Shown: positions 26,688 to 37,932, counted from the stretch's first letter. The stretch is 41,598 nucleotides of DNA from Clostridioides sp. (GCA_031261505.1 JAISJN010000007.1:1-41598); one strand, 5' to 3'. Numbers and translations: made by a program. The notes: a model not told the origin generated them from the letters alone.

Positions 26688-27887
26688 ATGGCAGTAAAAT
26701 TTGCAAAAAGAATGAGTAAACTTCAAGGATCAGAAATACGTGAGTTATTAAAATTAACTCAACAACCACAAATCATATCTTTTGCTGGAGGAATGCCTGC
26801 ACCAGAACTATTCCCAGTTGAAGAAATGAAAAAAGTGTCTGTCGCTGTACTAGACGAAAGAGGAACAGAAGCTATGCAGTACACAACTACAGAAGGATAT
26901 GAACCTCTTAGAGTACAAATAGCTGAAAGAATGAACACTAAAAACGGCACTAATGTAAACGCTGACGATATCCTAGTAACAAGTGGATCTCAACAAGGTC
27001 TTGACTTCGCAGCAAAAGTATTCATAGACGAAGGCGACGTTATACTTTGTGAAAGCCCATCTTACCTAGGTGCTTTAAATGCGTTTAAGTCTTACGAACC
27101 AAACTTCATAGATGTACCAACAGACGAAAACGGAATGATAATGGAAGAATTAGAAAAAATACTTGCTACAACTGACAGAATCAAAATGATCTACGTTATA
27201 CCAGATTTCCAAAATCCAACTGGTAGAACTTGGCCATTAGATAGACGTCATAAATTTATGGAATTAATAAACAAATACGAAATACCAGTAATAGAAGATA
27301 ACCCTTACGGAGAATTAAGATTCGAAGGTGAAGGTCTTCCATCACTTAAATCACTAGATACAAAAGGACTAGTTATATTCCTTGGAACTTTCTCAAAAAT
27401 ATTCTGCCCAGGATATAGACTTGGATGGACTTGTGCAGCTCCAGAAATACTAGCTAAATTCAACGTTGCTAAACAAGGTGCAGATTTACAATCTTCTACT
27501 ATATCTCAAATGGAAGCTAGTAAATTTATGGACATGTACGATTTAGATGCACACGTTGACAAAATAAAAGCAGTATACGTAAAACGTAGAGATGTAATGC
27601 TTAAAACTATGGAAGAACAATTCCCAGAAGGTGTTCAATTCACTCATCCAGAAGGTGGATTATTCACTTGGGTTATACTTCCTAAAGAATTAAACGCAAA
27701 AGAATTAATGGTTAAATGCTTAGAAAAAGACGTAGCTTACGTTGCAGGTGGAGGATTCTTCCCTAATGGAGGATTCGAAAACACATTCAGACTAAACTAT
27801 TCTTGTATGCCAGAAGAAAAAATAGTAAAAGGTATAACTAGCATAGGTGAAGTTCTTAAAGAAGCAATGGGAGTAAAAAACATATAG
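26688..27887 (+). CDS. PLP-dependent class I/II aminotransferase
   Basis: 399 residues, fold type I. Lys237 in GTFSKIFCPGYRLGW is the PLP-binding lysine. Asn176 (FQNPTGR), Asp204 and Tyr207 (EDNPYGE) and Arg244 are the expected cofactor contacts. The closest type is the 2-aminoadipate or aromatic/branched-chain aminotransferase group (LysN/MocR-like catalytic domain without a DNA-binding part). Codon choice is narrow and similar to rpoB and fusA here, which suggests strong expression, as expected in an amino-acid fermenter. ATG follows AGGGGG. Substrate cannot be given from sequence. Confidence 0.85.
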   Translation: MAVKFAKRMSKLQGSEIRELLKLTQQPQIISFAGGMPAPELFPVEEMKKVSVAVLDERGTEAMQYTTTEGYEPLRVQIAERMNTKNGTNVNADDILVTSGSQQGLDFAAKVFIDEGDVILCESPSYLGALNAFKSYEPNFIDVPTDENGMIMEELEKILATTDRIKMIYVIPDFQNPTGRTWPLDRRHKFMELINKYEIPVIEDNPYGELRFEGEGLPSLKSLDTKGLVIFLGTFSKIFCPGYRLGWTCAAPEILAKFNVAKQGADLQSSTISQMEASKFMDMYDLDAHVDKIKAVYVKRRDVMLKTMEEQFPEGVQFTHPEGGLFTWVILPKELNAKELMVKCLEKDVAYVAGGGFFPNGGFENTFRLNYSCMPEEKIVKGITSIGEVLKEAMGVKNI

Positions 27888-27962
27888 TAAATTATTGATT
27901 GGTGTTTTTCGGGAAACCTTACAATCCGACCTAAGGTCGAAAAATATTTAAATCAGTTTATT

Positions 27963-28012
27963 AAACGGGTACGATTTAAATTGCATTTGCGGTTTAAGTC
28001 GGACCCGTTTTT
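27963..28012 (+). terminator. Terminator after the aminotransferase gene
   Basis: AAACGGGT (27963-27970) pairs with ACCCGTTT (28003-28010), and the stem continues imperfectly through TTTAAA. It runs into five T residues. A smaller hairpin, CGACC/GGTCG, lies just upstream at about 27932-27944. Confidence 0.8.
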
Positions 28013-28048
28013 ATTAGTTGAATACCATTAAAAAAGAGGAGGAAGGGT

Positions 28049-28546
28049 ATGAGTAAAATAAAAGGATTAGAGGGTATGGATAAAGAAGAAAAATACAAGT
28101 TCATGCTCATGATGTTAGAAGGTCAGCTGAGAGCAGAAAAAGATATATACGCAAACATATCAAATGCATCGGCGATAATATACTCCATCTTAGATAATTT
28201 GAACTGGAGTGGGTTCTATCTTATGAGGGGTGGGGAGTTGGTACTCGGACCATTTCAAGGGATGCCCGCCTGCAATAGAATAGCTGTCGGAAGAGGAGTA
28301 TGTGGAACTGCAGTTTCTACAAAACAAGTACAGAGGGTAGATGATGTTCATAAATTCCCCGGACATATTGCCTGTGATTCGGCATCGAATTCAGAGATAG
28401 TGGTTCCGATAGTACAAGATGGAGTAGTATATGGGGTGCTGGATATAGATAGCTTTGAATTCTCCAATTTCACAGACTTAGAAGAGAAGTACCTAGTCGA
28501 GTTCGTAGATAAATTAAACGAATATATCGACTGGAGGGATATTTAA
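28049..28546 (+). CDS. msrC: Free methionine-(R)-sulfoxide reductase (GAF domain)
   Basis: 165 residues, one GAF domain. It reduces free methionine-R-sulfoxide. The three redox cysteines of the family are present at Cys75 (MPAC), Cys85 (GRGVCG) and Cys109 (HIACD), each nine positions before the E. coli ones. WSGFYL, LGPFQG and SNSEIVVP complete the signature. ATG follows GAGGAGG. It is a single-gene unit between two terminators. It lies just upstream of rpoB, where rplJ-rplL would normally be. Confidence 0.92.
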   Translation: MSKIKGLEGMDKEEKYKFMLMMLEGQLRAEKDIYANISNASAIIYSILDNLNWSGFYLMRGGELVLGPFQGMPACNRIAVGRGVCGTAVSTKQVQRVDDVHKFPGHIACDSASNSEIVVPIVQDGVVYGVLDIDSFEFSNFTDLEEKYLVEFVDKLNEYIDWRDI

Positions 28547-28552
28547 ATAATT

Positions 28553-28594
28553 AAGGCGTCTCACAGTTACGTATGTGCGGGCGCCTTGATTGTT
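28553..28594 (+). terminator. Terminator after msrC
   Basis: AAGGCG (28553-28558) pairs with CGCCTT (28582-28587), and an inner CACA/TGTG stem strengthens it. It is followed by GATTGTTT, a modest U-tract. Confidence 0.7.
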
Positions 28595-28910
28595 TAAATG
28601 AAAGATAAAACAGTTTAAAACAAAGTACATAATTTTATATGGAGATTCGCGAGTTTAAGTCTGGGTTGAAAAATACTTCAATAAAAAGTTGTTAGAATTA
28701 ATCTGCAGAGAACATATATAAATAGAAGAAAAATTCGAACTAGAGTAGAATATGTCGTAAATTAACCTAATAAAAGAAGGAAAGTATAAATATGTTAGTG
28801 TTTGTAGCAAAATAGAGGAAATTAAATCGTTACAAATCGCCAATGATAGAATATATATGTTATAATTATGATGTCTATTCAAAAACATACCCATTAAAGT
28901 AAAAAAAATA
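28595..28910. other. Gene-free stretch before rpoB
   Basis: Over 300 nt, AT-rich, with no ORF I believe. An open frame on the minus strand has no ribosome site and an unlikely composition. No riboswitch or leader hairpin stands out. It may hold remnants of lost genes, since rplJ-rplL normally lie here. Confidence 0.5.
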
Positions 28911-28939
28911 TTGAAAAGTACTTGACAATATGATAAAAT
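28911..28939 (+). promoter_or_regulatory. rpoB promoter candidate
   Basis: TTGAAA (28911-28916), a 17-bp spacer and TAAAAT (28934-28939) are correctly spaced, 60 nt before rpoB. A TTGACA at 28922 also occurs but has no -10 at the right distance. Confidence 0.6.
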
Positions 28940-29000
28940 TATTAGATGTGTTAGAATGAACTTTAGTTTTATTTTTAATTATATGAGAGGTGAAAAGTGA

Positions 29001-32000
29001 ATGCCACATCCTGTCACAATAGGTAAAAGAACGAGAATGAGCTTTTCCAAAATAAAGGAAATAGCCGATGTGCCAAACCTTATAGAGATTCAAGTAGATT
29101 CCTATAAGTGGTTTTTAAGAGAAGGTTTAATAGAAGTGTTCGAAGATATATCTCCAATAGAAGATTACACAGGCAATCTTGTATTGGAGTTTGTTGACTA
29201 TTCTCTAGATGAAAAACCAAAGTATGACATAGAAGAGTGTAAAGAGAGAGATGCTACATACTGTGCACCTCTTAAAGTTAAGGTAAGACTTATAAATAAG
29301 GAAACCGGAGAAATAAAAGAGCAAGAAGTATTCATGGGGGACTTCCCTTTGATGACGGACAAAGGTACCTTTGTAATAAATGGTGCTGAAAGGGTAATAG
29401 TAAGCCAGTTGGTAAGATCACCAGGTGTTTACTATGCTCACGAAAGAGATAAAAACGGTAAAAGATTGATTTCATCAACTGTAATACCAAACAGAGGTGC
29501 TTGGTTGGAATATGAAACAGACTCAAACGATGTAATATCAGTGAGGGTCGACAGAACTAGAAAACAACCAGTTACAGTACTGCTTAGAGCGTTGGGTATA
29601 GGCTCGGATTCAGAAATAATAGACCTACTAGGCGAAGATGAAAGATTAATCGCAACTTTAGAAAAAGATAGTACAAGCACTGTTGAAGAAGGGTTAGTCG
29701 AAATATACAAGAAACTAAGACCAGGCGAACCTCCAACAGTTGAAAGTGCATCATCTCTACTAAAATCATTATTCTTTGATCCAAAGAGATACGACCTAGC
29801 AAAAGTTGGTAGATATAAATTCAATAAAAAATTATCGCTAAGCAATAGAATTTACAATAGAATTTCAGCAGAAGACGTGGTTAATCATGAAACAGGTGAA
29901 GTTTACGTCAAAGCTGGAGAAAAAATCACTTATGAAGTTGCCCAAAAAATACAAAATGACGGTGTAAATACGGTAACTGTAGTAGCAGATGGAGATAAAA
30001 ACGCCAAAGTTATCGGTAATAACTTTGTTGATATAAAATCGCATATAACATTTGACATAGATGATTTAAAAATCAAAGAGAGGGTGCATTACCCAACTCT
30101 TAAGGAAATACTAGACACTTACAACACAGAAGAAGAGATAAAAGAAGCTATAAAACTAAGAGCTAAAGAATTAGTTCCTAAACACATACTGCTAGATGAT
30201 ATAATAGCTTCAATCAACTACGAATTCAATCTATTCTACGGCATAGGAAACATAGATGATATAGACCATCTAGGAAACAGAAGAATAAGATCTGTCGGCG
30301 AATTATTACAAAATCAAGTAAGAATTGGTTTCTCAAGAATGGAAAGAGTTATAAAAGAGAGAATGACTGTCCAAGATATGGAGTCAATCACTCCTCAGGC
30401 CTTAGTAAATATAAGACCAGTTTCTGCTGCAATAAAAGAATTCTTTGGTAGTTCACAGTTGTCTCAGTTCATGGACCAAACAAATCCACTTTCTGAGCTT
30501 ACACATAAGAGAAGACTCTCTGCCCTAGGACCTGGTGGTCTTTCAAGAGAGAGAGCGGGATTCGAAGTTCGTGACGTACATCATTCTCACTACGGTAGAA
30601 TGTGTCCGATAGAGACTCCAGAAGGACCAAACATCGGTCTTATCAACTCTTTGGGAACATATGCAAAGATAAATGAATTCGGATTTATCGAATCTCCATA
30701 CAGAAGATTTGATAAAGAAACAGAAACAGTTACAGATGAAATACACTACTTGACAGCTGATGAAGAGGATTTATTCGTAAGAGCACAGGCAAATGAGCCT
30801 TTGGACGACAACGGAAAATTCATAAACAACAGAGTCGTATGTAGAACAGTCAACGGTGCCGTTGAATTAGTTCCACATAGTAGAGTAGACTATATGGATA
30901 TATCTCCAAAACAAGTTGTTTCAGTTGCCACTGCAATGATACCATTCCTAGAGAATGATGACGCCAACCGTGCGCTAATGGGATCAAACATGCAACGTCA
31001 GGCTGTGCCACTTGTAAGAAGAGAAGCTCCAATAATAGGTACAGGTATAGAATACAGAGCAGCTAAGGACTCTGGAGCAGTTGTAGTCGCTAAAAACGGT
31101 GGACTAGCTGAGAGAGTAACAGCTGATGAAATAGTAATAAAAAGAGAAGATGGTATCAGAGATAGATACAAACTTCTTAAATTCAAAAGATCAAACTCAG
31201 GTACTTGTGTAAACCAAACCCCTATCATAAACAAAGGTGAAATGATAGAAGCTGGTGATGTTATAGCAGATGGACCAGCTACGGACCTTGGAGAAGTAGC
31301 ATTGGGAAGAAACTGCTTCATAGCCTTCACTACATGGCAAGGTTACAACTACGAGGATGCGATCTTAATCAACGAAAGATTGGTTAAAGAAGATAGATTG
31401 TCTACAATTCACATCGAAGAATACGAATGTGAAGCCAGAGATACAAAACTAGGACCTGAAGAAATCACTAGAGATATACCAAATGTAGGTGAGAGTGCAA
31501 TCAAGAACCTAGATGAAAGAGGTATAATCAGAATAGGTGCTGAAGTAGATTCAGGGGATATACTAGTAGGTAAGGTTACTCCAAAGGGTGAAACTGAGCT
31601 TACTGCAGAAGAAAGGCTATTAAGAGCTATATTCGGTGAAAAAGCCAGAGAAGTAAGAGATACATCTCTAACTGTTCCTCATGGTGAATCAGGAATAATA
31701 GTAGACATAAAACTATTCACAAGAGAAAATGGAGACGATTTATCTCCAGGAGTAAACGAACTAGTTAGATGTTATATAGCTAAGAAGAGAAAGATAAAAG
31801 TTGGGGATAAAATGGCCGGACGTCATGGTAACAAAGGGGTTATTTCGAGGGTTCTGCCTGAAGAAGACATGCCTTTCCTTGAAGACGGTACTCCAATGGA
31901 TATAGTTCTAAACCCACAGGGTATACCTTCTCGTATGAACATCGGACAGGTACTTGAAATGCATCTAGGTCTTGCAGCCAAGAAACTAGGATGGCATGTA

Positions 32001-32753
32001 GCAACATCAGTATTTGACGGTGCGAAAGAAACAGATATCATGGACGCACTTGAAGAAGCCGGATATCCAAGAGATGGTAAACTTACTCTATATGATGGAA
32101 GAACTGGTAGAGAATTCGACCATAGAATAACTGTAGGTTATATGTACATGCTTAAACTTCACCATTTGGTTGACGACAAGCTACATGCTAGAAGTACTGG
32201 ACCATACTCACTCGTAACTCAACAACCGCTTGGTGGTAAAGCACAATTCGGTGGACAGAGATTCGGAGAGATGGAGGTTTGGGCGTTAGAGGCATATGGT
32301 GCTGCCCACATACTTCAAGAAATACTTACTGTTAAGTCAGATGACGTGACAGGACGTGTTAGAACTTACGAAGCAATAGTTAAGGGTGAAAACATACCTG
32401 AGCCAGGTATCCCAGAATCATTCAAGGTTCTTATAAAAGAACTTCAAAGTTTATGTCTAGACGTTAAGGTATTGACTGACGAAGACGAAGAAATTGAAGT
32501 AAAAGAATCTATTGACGATGACGATATAGATTTAGACGCATTTGAATTAGATGTGATAGATAGTGTAGATGAAATGGGAGAATCTCATATCATCGAAGAA
32601 ATAGATCCTTCAGCAGCAGAATCAGATGCTGAATACCTAAGCGACAATATGGATCATGAAGTAAGTGAAGAAGAATTGGAAGTATTTGTTGGGGAAGACG
32701 ACAATGACTTGGGAACTGCCATTGATTACGACCACGAAGACTTTGATGAATAG
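29001..32753 (+). CDS. rpoB: RNA polymerase beta subunit
   Basis: 1250 residues, longer than the roughly 1190 of Bacillus. The rifampicin region is recognisable ([31 protein letters not shown]), with Asp and His at the usual positions and no known resistance change that I can see. The C-terminal conserved region ([24 protein letters not shown]) is intact. After it comes an acidic tail of about 95 residues, 42 of them Asp or Glu. ATG follows GAGAGGTG. It has its own promoter and is followed by rpoC after 35 nt. Confidence 0.98.
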   Translation: MPHPVTIGKRTRMSFSKIKEIADVPNLIEIQVDSYKWFLREGLIEVFEDISPIEDYTGNLVLEFVDYSLDEKPKYDIEECKERDATYCAPLKVKVRLINKETGEIKEQEVFMGDFPLMTDKGTFVINGAERVIVSQLVRSPGVYYAHERDKNGKRLISSTVIPNRGAWLEYETDSNDVISVRVDRTRKQPVTVLLRALGIGSDSEIIDLLGEDERLIATLEKDSTSTVEEGLVEIYKKLRPGEPPTVESASSLLKSLFFDPKRYDLAKVGRYKFNKKLSLSNRIYNRISAEDVVNHETGEVYVKAGEKITYEVAQKIQNDGVNTVTVVADGDKNAKVIGNNFVDIKSHITFDIDDLKIKERVHYPTLKEILDTYNTEEEIKEAIKLRAKELVPKHILLDDIIASINYEFNLFYGIGNIDDIDHLGNRRIRSVGELLQNQVRIGFSRMERVIKERMTVQDMESITPQALVNIRPVSAAIKEFFGSSQLSQFMDQTNPLSELTHKRRLSALGPGGLSRERAGFEVRDVHHSHYGRMCPIETPEGPNIGLINSLGTYAKINEFGFIESPYRRFDKETETVTDEIHYLTADEEDLFVRAQANEPLDDNGKFINNRVVCRTVNGAVELVPHSRVDYMDISPKQVVSVATAMIPFLENDDANRALMGSNMQRQAVPLVRREAPIIGTGIEYRAAKDSGAVVVAKNGGLAERVTADEIVIKREDGIRDRYKLLKFKRSNSGTCVNQTPIINKGEMIEAGDVIADGPATDLGEVALGRNCFIAFTTWQGYNYEDAILINERLVKEDRLSTIHIEEYECEARDTKLGPEEITRDIPNVGESAIKNLDERGIIRIGAEVDSGDILVGKVTPKGETELTAEERLLRAIFGEKAREVRDTSLTVPHGESGIIVDIKLFTRENGDDLSPGVNELVRCYIAKKRKIKVGDKMAGRHGNKGVISRVLPEEDMPFLEDGTPMDIVLNPQGIPSRMNIGQVLEMHLGLAAKKLGWHVATSVFDGAKETDIMDALEEAGYPRDGKLTLYDGRTGREFDHRITVGYMYMLKLHHLVDDKLHARSTGPYSLVTQQPLGGKAQFGGQRFGEMEVWALEAYGAAHILQEILTVKSDDVTGRVRTYEAIVKGENIPEPGIPESFKVLIKELQSLCLDVKVLTDEDEEIEVKESIDDDDIDLDAFELDVIDSVDEMGESHIIEEIDPSAAESDAEYLSDNMDHEVSEEELEVFVGEDDNDLGTAIDYDHEDFDE

Positions 32754-32776
32754 AGTGTCAAAAAATCGAAGAGAAG

Positions 32777-32788
32777 GGAGAGACCTCC
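32777..32788 (+). promoter_or_regulatory. rpoC ribosome site within a small hairpin
   Basis: GGAG (32777-32780) can pair with CTCC (32785-32788) directly before the TTG start, which would mask the ribosome site. With the flanking G-U pair this gives five base pairs around a 4-nt loop. It may tune rpoC translation relative to rpoB. Confidence 0.4.
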
Positions 32789-35700
32789 TTGTTTGAATTA
32801 AACAATTTTGAGTCGATAAAAATAGCCTTAGCTTCTCCTGAAAAAATTAGACAATGGTCTAGAGGAGAAGTAAAAAAACCAGAAACTATCAACTACCGTA
32901 CTTTGAAACCAGAAAAAGATGGTTTATTCTGCGAAAGAATATTCGGACCACAAAAAGACTGGGAATGTCATTGCGGTAAATACAGAAGAGTAAGATACAA
33001 AGGCGTAGTATGCGATAGATGTGGTGTTGAAGTAACAAAATCAAAAGTTAGAAGAGAAAGAATGGGACATATCGAGCTAGCAGCTCCTATGTCTCACATA
33101 TGGTATTTTAAAGGCATCCCAAGTAGAATGGGACTGTTGCTAGACATGAGTCCAAGATTCTTGGAAAAAGTATTGTATTTCGCTTCATACGTAGTTGTAG
33201 ATGCAGGTGAAACTGGTCTTAACGCAAAACAACTGCTTACAGAAAAAGAATATAGAGATGCTCTTGAAAAATACGGAAATACATTTAAAGTAGGAATGGG
33301 TGCTGAAGCGATCAAAGAGCTATTGAAAGATATAGACCTAGATCAACAGAGCAAAGAACTTAGAGCCGACTTAAAAGACAGTACTGGACAGAAGAGAATA
33401 AGAACTATAAGAAGACTGGAAGTAGTTGAAGCGTTCAGAAAATCTGGCAATAAACCAGAGTGGATGATACTAGATGCTATCCCAGTAATCCCACCAGACC
33501 TAAGACCGATGGTACAATTAGACGGTGGTAGGTTTGCGACTTCTGACCTAAACGACCTTTACAGAAGGGTTATAAACAGAAACAATAGACTTAAGAGACT
33601 TCTTGAGCTCGGAGCACCGGACATCATCGTAAGAAATGAAAAAAGAATGCTTCAAGAAGCAGTAGATGCTCTTATAGACAATGGTAGAAGAGGTAGACCG
33701 GTAACTGGACCTGGTAACAGACCACTCAAGTCTCTATCTGACATGCTTAAAGGTAAGCAAGGACGTTTCCGTCAGAACTTACTTGGTAAACGTGTCGACT
33801 ACTCAGGACGTTCAGTTATAGTAGTTGGACCAGACCTTAAATTCTATCAATGTGGTTTGCCTAAGAAAATGGCACTTGAGTTATTCAAGCCATTCGTAAT
33901 GGACAAACTAGTCAAAGCAGGCCATGCACATAATATAAAGAGTGCTAAATCTGCAGTTGAAAAATTAAAACCAGAAATTTGGGACGTACTAGAAGAGGTT
34001 ATAAAGAACCATCCAGTTCTACTAAACCGTGCCCCTACTCTACACAGACTTGGTATACAAGCATTTGAACCAATCCTAGTAGAAGGTAAGGCTATAAAAC
34101 TTCATCCACTAGTATGTACTGCATATAATGCCGACTTCGACGGTGACCAGATGGCGGTCCATGTACCTTTATCAGTAGAGGCACAGGCAGAAGCAAGATT
34201 CTTAATGCTATCTGTAAACAACATACTTGCACCTAAAGACGGTTCTCCAATAACTACTCCTTCTCAGGATATGGTACTTGGAAGTTACTATCTTACAATA
34301 GAAGCACAGGCTGGAGCTAAGGGTACTGGAACAGTATTCAAAGACTACAACGAATTGCTTCTAGCTTACTACAATGGTGCAGCTGAACTTCACGCTATGG
34401 TCAAAATGAAATTAGTGCTTGAAGACGGAAGAAGTCAAATAGTAGAAGCTACCTTGGGTAGATTCATATTCAACAGCCAAGTTCCTCAGGACCTAGGATT
34501 TGTGGATAGAGAAAAAGACCCATTTGCACTAGAAGTTGACTTCCTAGTAGACAAGAAATCTCTAGGTAAGATAATAAATAAATGTTTCATCAAACACGGT
34601 AATACCATAACTTCTGAGTTACTTGACTACATCAAGAACCTAGGATTTAAATTCTCCACAATTTCAGGTATAACAGTTGCGGTAGCAGATATGGATATAC
34701 CGAAAGAAAAAGAGATATTCCTAAAAGAAGCTGATGCTACAGTAGACAAGTACGAAAAAGCATACAGAAGAGGTTTAATATCTGATGAAGAAAGATACGA
34801 AAAAGTCATAGAAACATGGAATGACACAACTGACAAGGTAACTGATGCCCTAATGGATGGTCTAGATAGACTAAACAACCTATATATAATGGCGCATTCA
34901 GGAGCCAGAGGATCTAGAAACCAGATAAGACAGCTAGCAGGTATGCGTGGATTGATGGCAAATGCATCAGGACAGACAATGGAAATCCCAGTTAAATCTA
35001 ACTTCCGTGAAGGACTATCAGTGTTAGAGTACTTTACATCTTCACATGGTGCCAGAAAAGGACTTGCAGATACAGCCCTACGTACAGCGGAATCTGGATA
35101 TTTGACAAGAAGACTTGTCGATGTCAGCCAGGACGTTATAGTAAGGGAAGAAGACTGTGGAACTGTTGGAACAACTGAAATAATGGCAATAAAAGAAGGA
35201 AATGAAGTAATAGAAGAACTTTACGATAGAATTGTAGGTAGATTTGTAGTTGATGAGGTACTAAATCCAGCCACTGGCGAGACAATAGTACCAGCTGATT
35301 CTAAGATAACAGAAGACCAGGCAGAACAGATAGTAGATGCAGGGATAGATATGGTTAAGATAAGAACCGTGCTAAACTGTACAACTCCTCATGGTGTTTG
35401 CTCAAAATGTTACGGAAGAAACTTGGCTACAGGTAAAGAAGTTCACATCGGTGAAGCAGTAGGTATCATAGCTGCCCAATCGATCGGGGAACCGGGAACA
35501 CAGCTTACAATGCGTAACTTCCATACAGGTGGGGTTGCCGGTGCTGCCGACATCACGCAAGGTCTTCCAAGGGTTGAGGAATTATTCGAGGCTAGAAAGC
35601 CAAAGAGTCTTGCAATAATCGCTGAAATCTCTGGTAGAGTGGAAATAAACGACAATGAAAAGAAAAAAGAAGTCACTATAGTACCTCAAGAGGGAGAAAG

Positions 35701-36277
35701 CGAAGTATACGCAATCCCTTACGGCTCAAGACTTAGAGTTAAACAAGGTCAAATGGTAAAAGCCGGAGATCCACTGATCCAAGGCTCAATAAACCCACAC
35801 GACGTAGTTAGGGTAAATGGTATAATAGGGGTTCAAGAGTATATAGTTAAAGAAGTACAAAGGGTGTACAGACTCCAAGGGGTTGATATCAACGATAAAC
35901 ATATAGAAGTAATCGTACGTCAGATGCTTTCTAAAGTTAAGGTTGAAGATCCAGGAGATACAGACTTGCTTCCAGGTGGATACGAGGATGTATTGGTATA
36001 CGAAAAGACAAATAAAGAAGCTATAGAAAAAGGCGATAGACCAGCTAATGCTGCCAGAGTACTACTCGGTATCACAAAAGCATCTCTAGCCACTGAATCA
36101 TTCTTATCAGCTGCATCATTCCAGGAGACAACAAGAGTCTTGACTGACGCTGCTATCAAAGGTAAGGAAGATAGACTTATAGGTCTTAAAGAGAATGTTA
36201 TACTTGGTAAGCTGATCCCAGCTGGAACAGGTATGAAGAGATATAAAAACATCGCTGTAAGTCAAATAGAAAAATAG
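32789..36277 (+). CDS. rpoC: RNA polymerase beta' subunit
   Basis: 1162 residues, full length. The N-terminal zinc site uses Cys60, Cys62, Cys75 and Cys78. The catalytic magnesium motif NADFDGDQ has Asp449, Asp451 and Asp453. A second zinc site includes [13 protein letters not shown]. The C-terminus ends in the normal MKRYKNI region. The start is TTG, with its GGGAG ribosome site folded into a small hairpin. It follows rpoB by 35 nt and is followed by a strong terminator. Confidence 0.98.
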   Translation: MFELNNFESIKIALASPEKIRQWSRGEVKKPETINYRTLKPEKDGLFCERIFGPQKDWECHCGKYRRVRYKGVVCDRCGVEVTKSKVRRERMGHIELAAPMSHIWYFKGIPSRMGLLLDMSPRFLEKVLYFASYVVVDAGETGLNAKQLLTEKEYRDALEKYGNTFKVGMGAEAIKELLKDIDLDQQSKELRADLKDSTGQKRIRTIRRLEVVEAFRKSGNKPEWMILDAIPVIPPDLRPMVQLDGGRFATSDLNDLYRRVINRNNRLKRLLELGAPDIIVRNEKRMLQEAVDALIDNGRRGRPVTGPGNRPLKSLSDMLKGKQGRFRQNLLGKRVDYSGRSVIVVGPDLKFYQCGLPKKMALELFKPFVMDKLVKAGHAHNIKSAKSAVEKLKPEIWDVLEEVIKNHPVLLNRAPTLHRLGIQAFEPILVEGKAIKLHPLVCTAYNADFDGDQMAVHVPLSVEAQAEARFLMLSVNNILAPKDGSPITTPSQDMVLGSYYLTIEAQAGAKGTGTVFKDYNELLLAYYNGAAELHAMVKMKLVLEDGRSQIVEATLGRFIFNSQVPQDLGFVDREKDPFALEVDFLVDKKSLGKIINKCFIKHGNTITSELLDYIKNLGFKFSTISGITVAVADMDIPKEKEIFLKEADATVDKYEKAYRRGLISDEERYEKVIETWNDTTDKVTDALMDGLDRLNNLYIMAHSGARGSRNQIRQLAGMRGLMANASGQTMEIPVKSNFREGLSVLEYFTSSHGARKGLADTALRTAESGYLTRRLVDVSQDVIVREEDCGTVGTTEIMAIKEGNEVIEELYDRIVGRFVVDEVLNPATGETIVPADSKITEDQAEQIVDAGIDMVKIRTVLNCTTPHGVCSKCYGRNLATGKEVHIGEAVGIIAAQSIGEPGTQLTMRNFHTGGVAGAADITQGLPRVEELFEARKPKSLAIIAEISGRVEINDNEKKKEVTIVPQEGESEVYAIPYGSRLRVKQGQMVKAGDPLIQGSINPHDVVRVNGIIGVQEYIVKEVQRVYRLQGVDINDKHIEVIVRQMLSKVKVEDPGDTDLLPGGYEDVLVYEKTNKEAIEKGDRPANAARVLLGITKASLATESFLSAASFQETTRVLTDAAIKGKEDRLIGLKENVILGKLIPAGTGMKRYKNIAVSQIEK

Positions 36278-36309
36278 TCAATAACCGTATAGAGAAATAT
36301 GCAATAACG

Positions 36310-36351
36310 AAAAAAGCACTGAGGGAGATTTAACTCTCGGTGCTTTTTTTG
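36310..36351. terminator. Bidirectional terminator between rpoC and iadA
   Basis: A stem of about 16 pairs (AAAAAAGCACTGAG with CTCGGTGCTTTTTT) ends in T-runs on both strands. It closes rpoBC on the plus strand and iadA on the minus strand. Confidence 0.9.
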
Positions 36352-36375
36352 TTATTTATGATTTTAAGTACTCAC

Positions 36376-36455
36376 CAGCACAAGTACTGCCAGTACAGGC
36401 ACTTTCCAGCACAGGCACTTTCCAGCACAAGCACTTTCCAGCATAGGTACTTTAC
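36376..36455. repeat. Tandem array, five units of about 16 bp
   Basis: Units begin at 36376, 36391, 36407, 36423 and 36439. The consensus is CAGCACAGGCACTTTC, with one or two changes per unit. The unit resembles the tail of structured repeats A (TTTACAGCACAAGTAATC) and B. It lies between the rpoC terminator and the 3' end of iadA. It has no spacers and is not a CRISPR array. Confidence 0.85.
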
Positions 36456-36489
36456 ATTTAATAACTCAATAGAACTACTGTGTACTTTG

Positions 36490-37635
36490 CTATTGCTCAT
36501 AAGTTCCCTTCTGTCTTAGATTTCCGCCATGCATCATTACCCTGCCTTTAGCTATGACGGTATCCAAGTCCAAATTCTTGCTCATGATAAGTATATCAGC
36601 ATCAGAGCCGACTTGAATTGATCCCTTGTTTGGATAAATGTTCAAAGACTTAGCTACATTCGATGTAAGATACGTAATTGCATTTTCAAGAGGTATATTC
36701 AGCTCAATTACGAGACGGTGGACTTCCTTGAGGAGGGTGTCAACTCCGGAGACGCCTATCTCCAAAAGTGTACCATCGTCGGCGTAGTTAGACCAACTTC
36801 CATGACCGTCGGAACTAATGGTGATGTGATCCAGAGGTAGATTTCTATTCATAGCCTCTACTATACAATAACCTGGCTCACGACTGTCGCTAATTCCGCA
36901 TGTAAGATCTATATAACCACCTCTAGCTAAAAACTCGTAGGACTGCTCCAATAAATCGGGGTTTCGGTTCACATGAGTAGGCCTAAATATTCTAATTGGA
37001 ATAGCAGTCTCTTCGACTGAATCGAACACCATGTCTAGTCCAGTTGTAGCATCTCCCATGTGAAGGACTACAATTCCAGGTTTATCACTTAACATCCCAG
37101 CCACTCGTGTAGCACTTGCGATTTTTTTGAATTCATCAAGCGAGATATTTGGAGCGCGATGATCGGATATCGCTAATTTCAAGCCGAGAACTTCTCGTAT
37201 AAAAGTGATATCCTTATCAGCTGAGCCTGTGATAGTAGGGCCTGGATGAGAATATCCACCAGTCAACATATAAGAAGTCATCCCTTCCTCACTCAAGGCT
37301 CTAGTTTTTGCGTAGAGATTCTCGATACTTCTAGTCATTGTATCGGTACCGAGCAAGCCGACAACAGTAGTTATTCCAGCTTTTATTAATTCAGAAAGCT
37401 GAATTTCAGGAGTTCTGGTGTGGAAACTTCCCTCTCCACCACCTCCAGCGATATGTACGTGATTATCTATAAACCCAGGTGTGAGAATCAAATCAGTACC
37501 GTCTAAAATTTCGCAGTCAACGGGAATATCAGGTATGTTCTCAGAAATAAATTCTATTTTTTCATTGCATATTAAAATGTCTCTAACTCCTAGATGCTCA
37601 GGAGAATAGACGTCTACGTTTTTTATAACAAGCAT
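36490..37635 (-). CDS. iadA: Isoaspartyl dipeptidase (beta-aspartyl-peptidase)
   Basis: 381 residues from the preferred start, an amidohydrolase-superfamily enzyme that cleaves isoAsp-containing dipeptides. The binuclear zinc ligands are visible: His59 and His61 (NHVHIAGGGGEG), the carbamylated Lys153 (LKLAISDHR), His192 (LHMGD), His221 (RPTHVNR) and Asp276 (SSDGHGSW). ATG at 37635 follows GAGGTGG; a longer frame from 37704 has no ribosome site. It is the only protein gene in the window opposing replication. It interrupts the rpoC-rpsL junction and has repeat-family sequence on each side. Confidence 0.92.
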   Translation of the reverse strand: MLVIKNVDVYSPEHLGVRDILICNEKIEFISENIPDIPVDCEILDGTDLILTPGFIDNHVHIAGGGGEGSFHTRTPEIQLSELIKAGITTVVGLLGTDTMTRSIENLYAKTRALSEEGMTSYMLTGGYSHPGPTITGSADKDITFIREVLGLKLAISDHRAPNISLDEFKKIASATRVAGMLSDKPGIVVLHMGDATTGLDMVFDSVEETAIPIRIFRPTHVNRNPDLLEQSYEFLARGGYIDLTCGISDSREPGYCIVEAMNRNLPLDHITISSDGHGSWSNYADDGTLLEIGVSGVDTLLKEVHRLVIELNIPLENAITYLTSNVAKSLNIYPNKGSIQVGSDADILIMSKNLDLDTVIAKGRVMMHGGNLRQKGTYEQ

Positions 37636-37731
37636 TATAATTACCACCTCGATAAGTAAATTTTTAAAAAACGAATTATACAGTCGATAAACTATAGAAT
37701 TCATGATTATATTCTACCATAATTGTACAAA

Positions 37732-37828
37732 ATATAACTTGAGAAATATGTCCGCCTATTAGGGCGGCGACCATAAATCTCGTTTCAGTTGGGAAAGTCC
37801 CAACCGAAATCGTTGAATCACCATTGAA
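37732..37828 (+). repeat. Three-stem structured repeat, copy C
   Basis: It starts ATATAACTTGAGA, identical to copy A, and ends AATCACCATTGAA. The outer stem pairs TGAGA with TCTCG, using a U-G pair that works only on the plus strand. The inner stem is CCGCC/GGCGG and the third GTTGGG/CCCAAC. It lacks the TTTACAGCAC tail of copies A and B. It lies upstream of iadA and about 75 bp before the rpsL promoter, outside both transcripts as predicted. Confidence 0.8.
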
Positions 37829-37903
37829 CTTGAGAAATTGAAAAATAAATGCGTGACAAAAGACTGTAACCTAGTGAATTGATAACTTTTGTTCAAAAAC
37901 ATG

Positions 37904-37932
37904 TTGACAATTGAATTCAGCGGTGTTAGACT
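37904..37932 (+). promoter_or_regulatory. str operon (rpsL) promoter
   Basis: TTGACA (37904-37909), a 17-bp spacer and TAGACT (37927-37932) form a good sigma-A promoter. The leader of about 165 nt holds two small hairpins, GGAC/GTCC near 38033 and GATCC/GGATC near 38060, before the rpsL ribosome site GGAGG. Confidence 0.8.

Noticed and set aside
9160-28012. Link between the dnaN terminator and the aminotransferase terminator, which share TCGGACCC
   Set aside because: Only the short stem is shared and the loops and flanks differ, so chance or convergent terminator sequence is enough.
28655-28894. 79-codon open frame on the minus strand in the gap before rpoB
   Set aside because: It has no ribosome site, an unlikely composition rich in Ile, Ser and Tyr, and lies in very AT-rich sequence where chance frames are common.
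36376-36455. CRISPR array
   Set aside because: Units of 15-17 bp follow one another with no spacers, and there are no cas genes.
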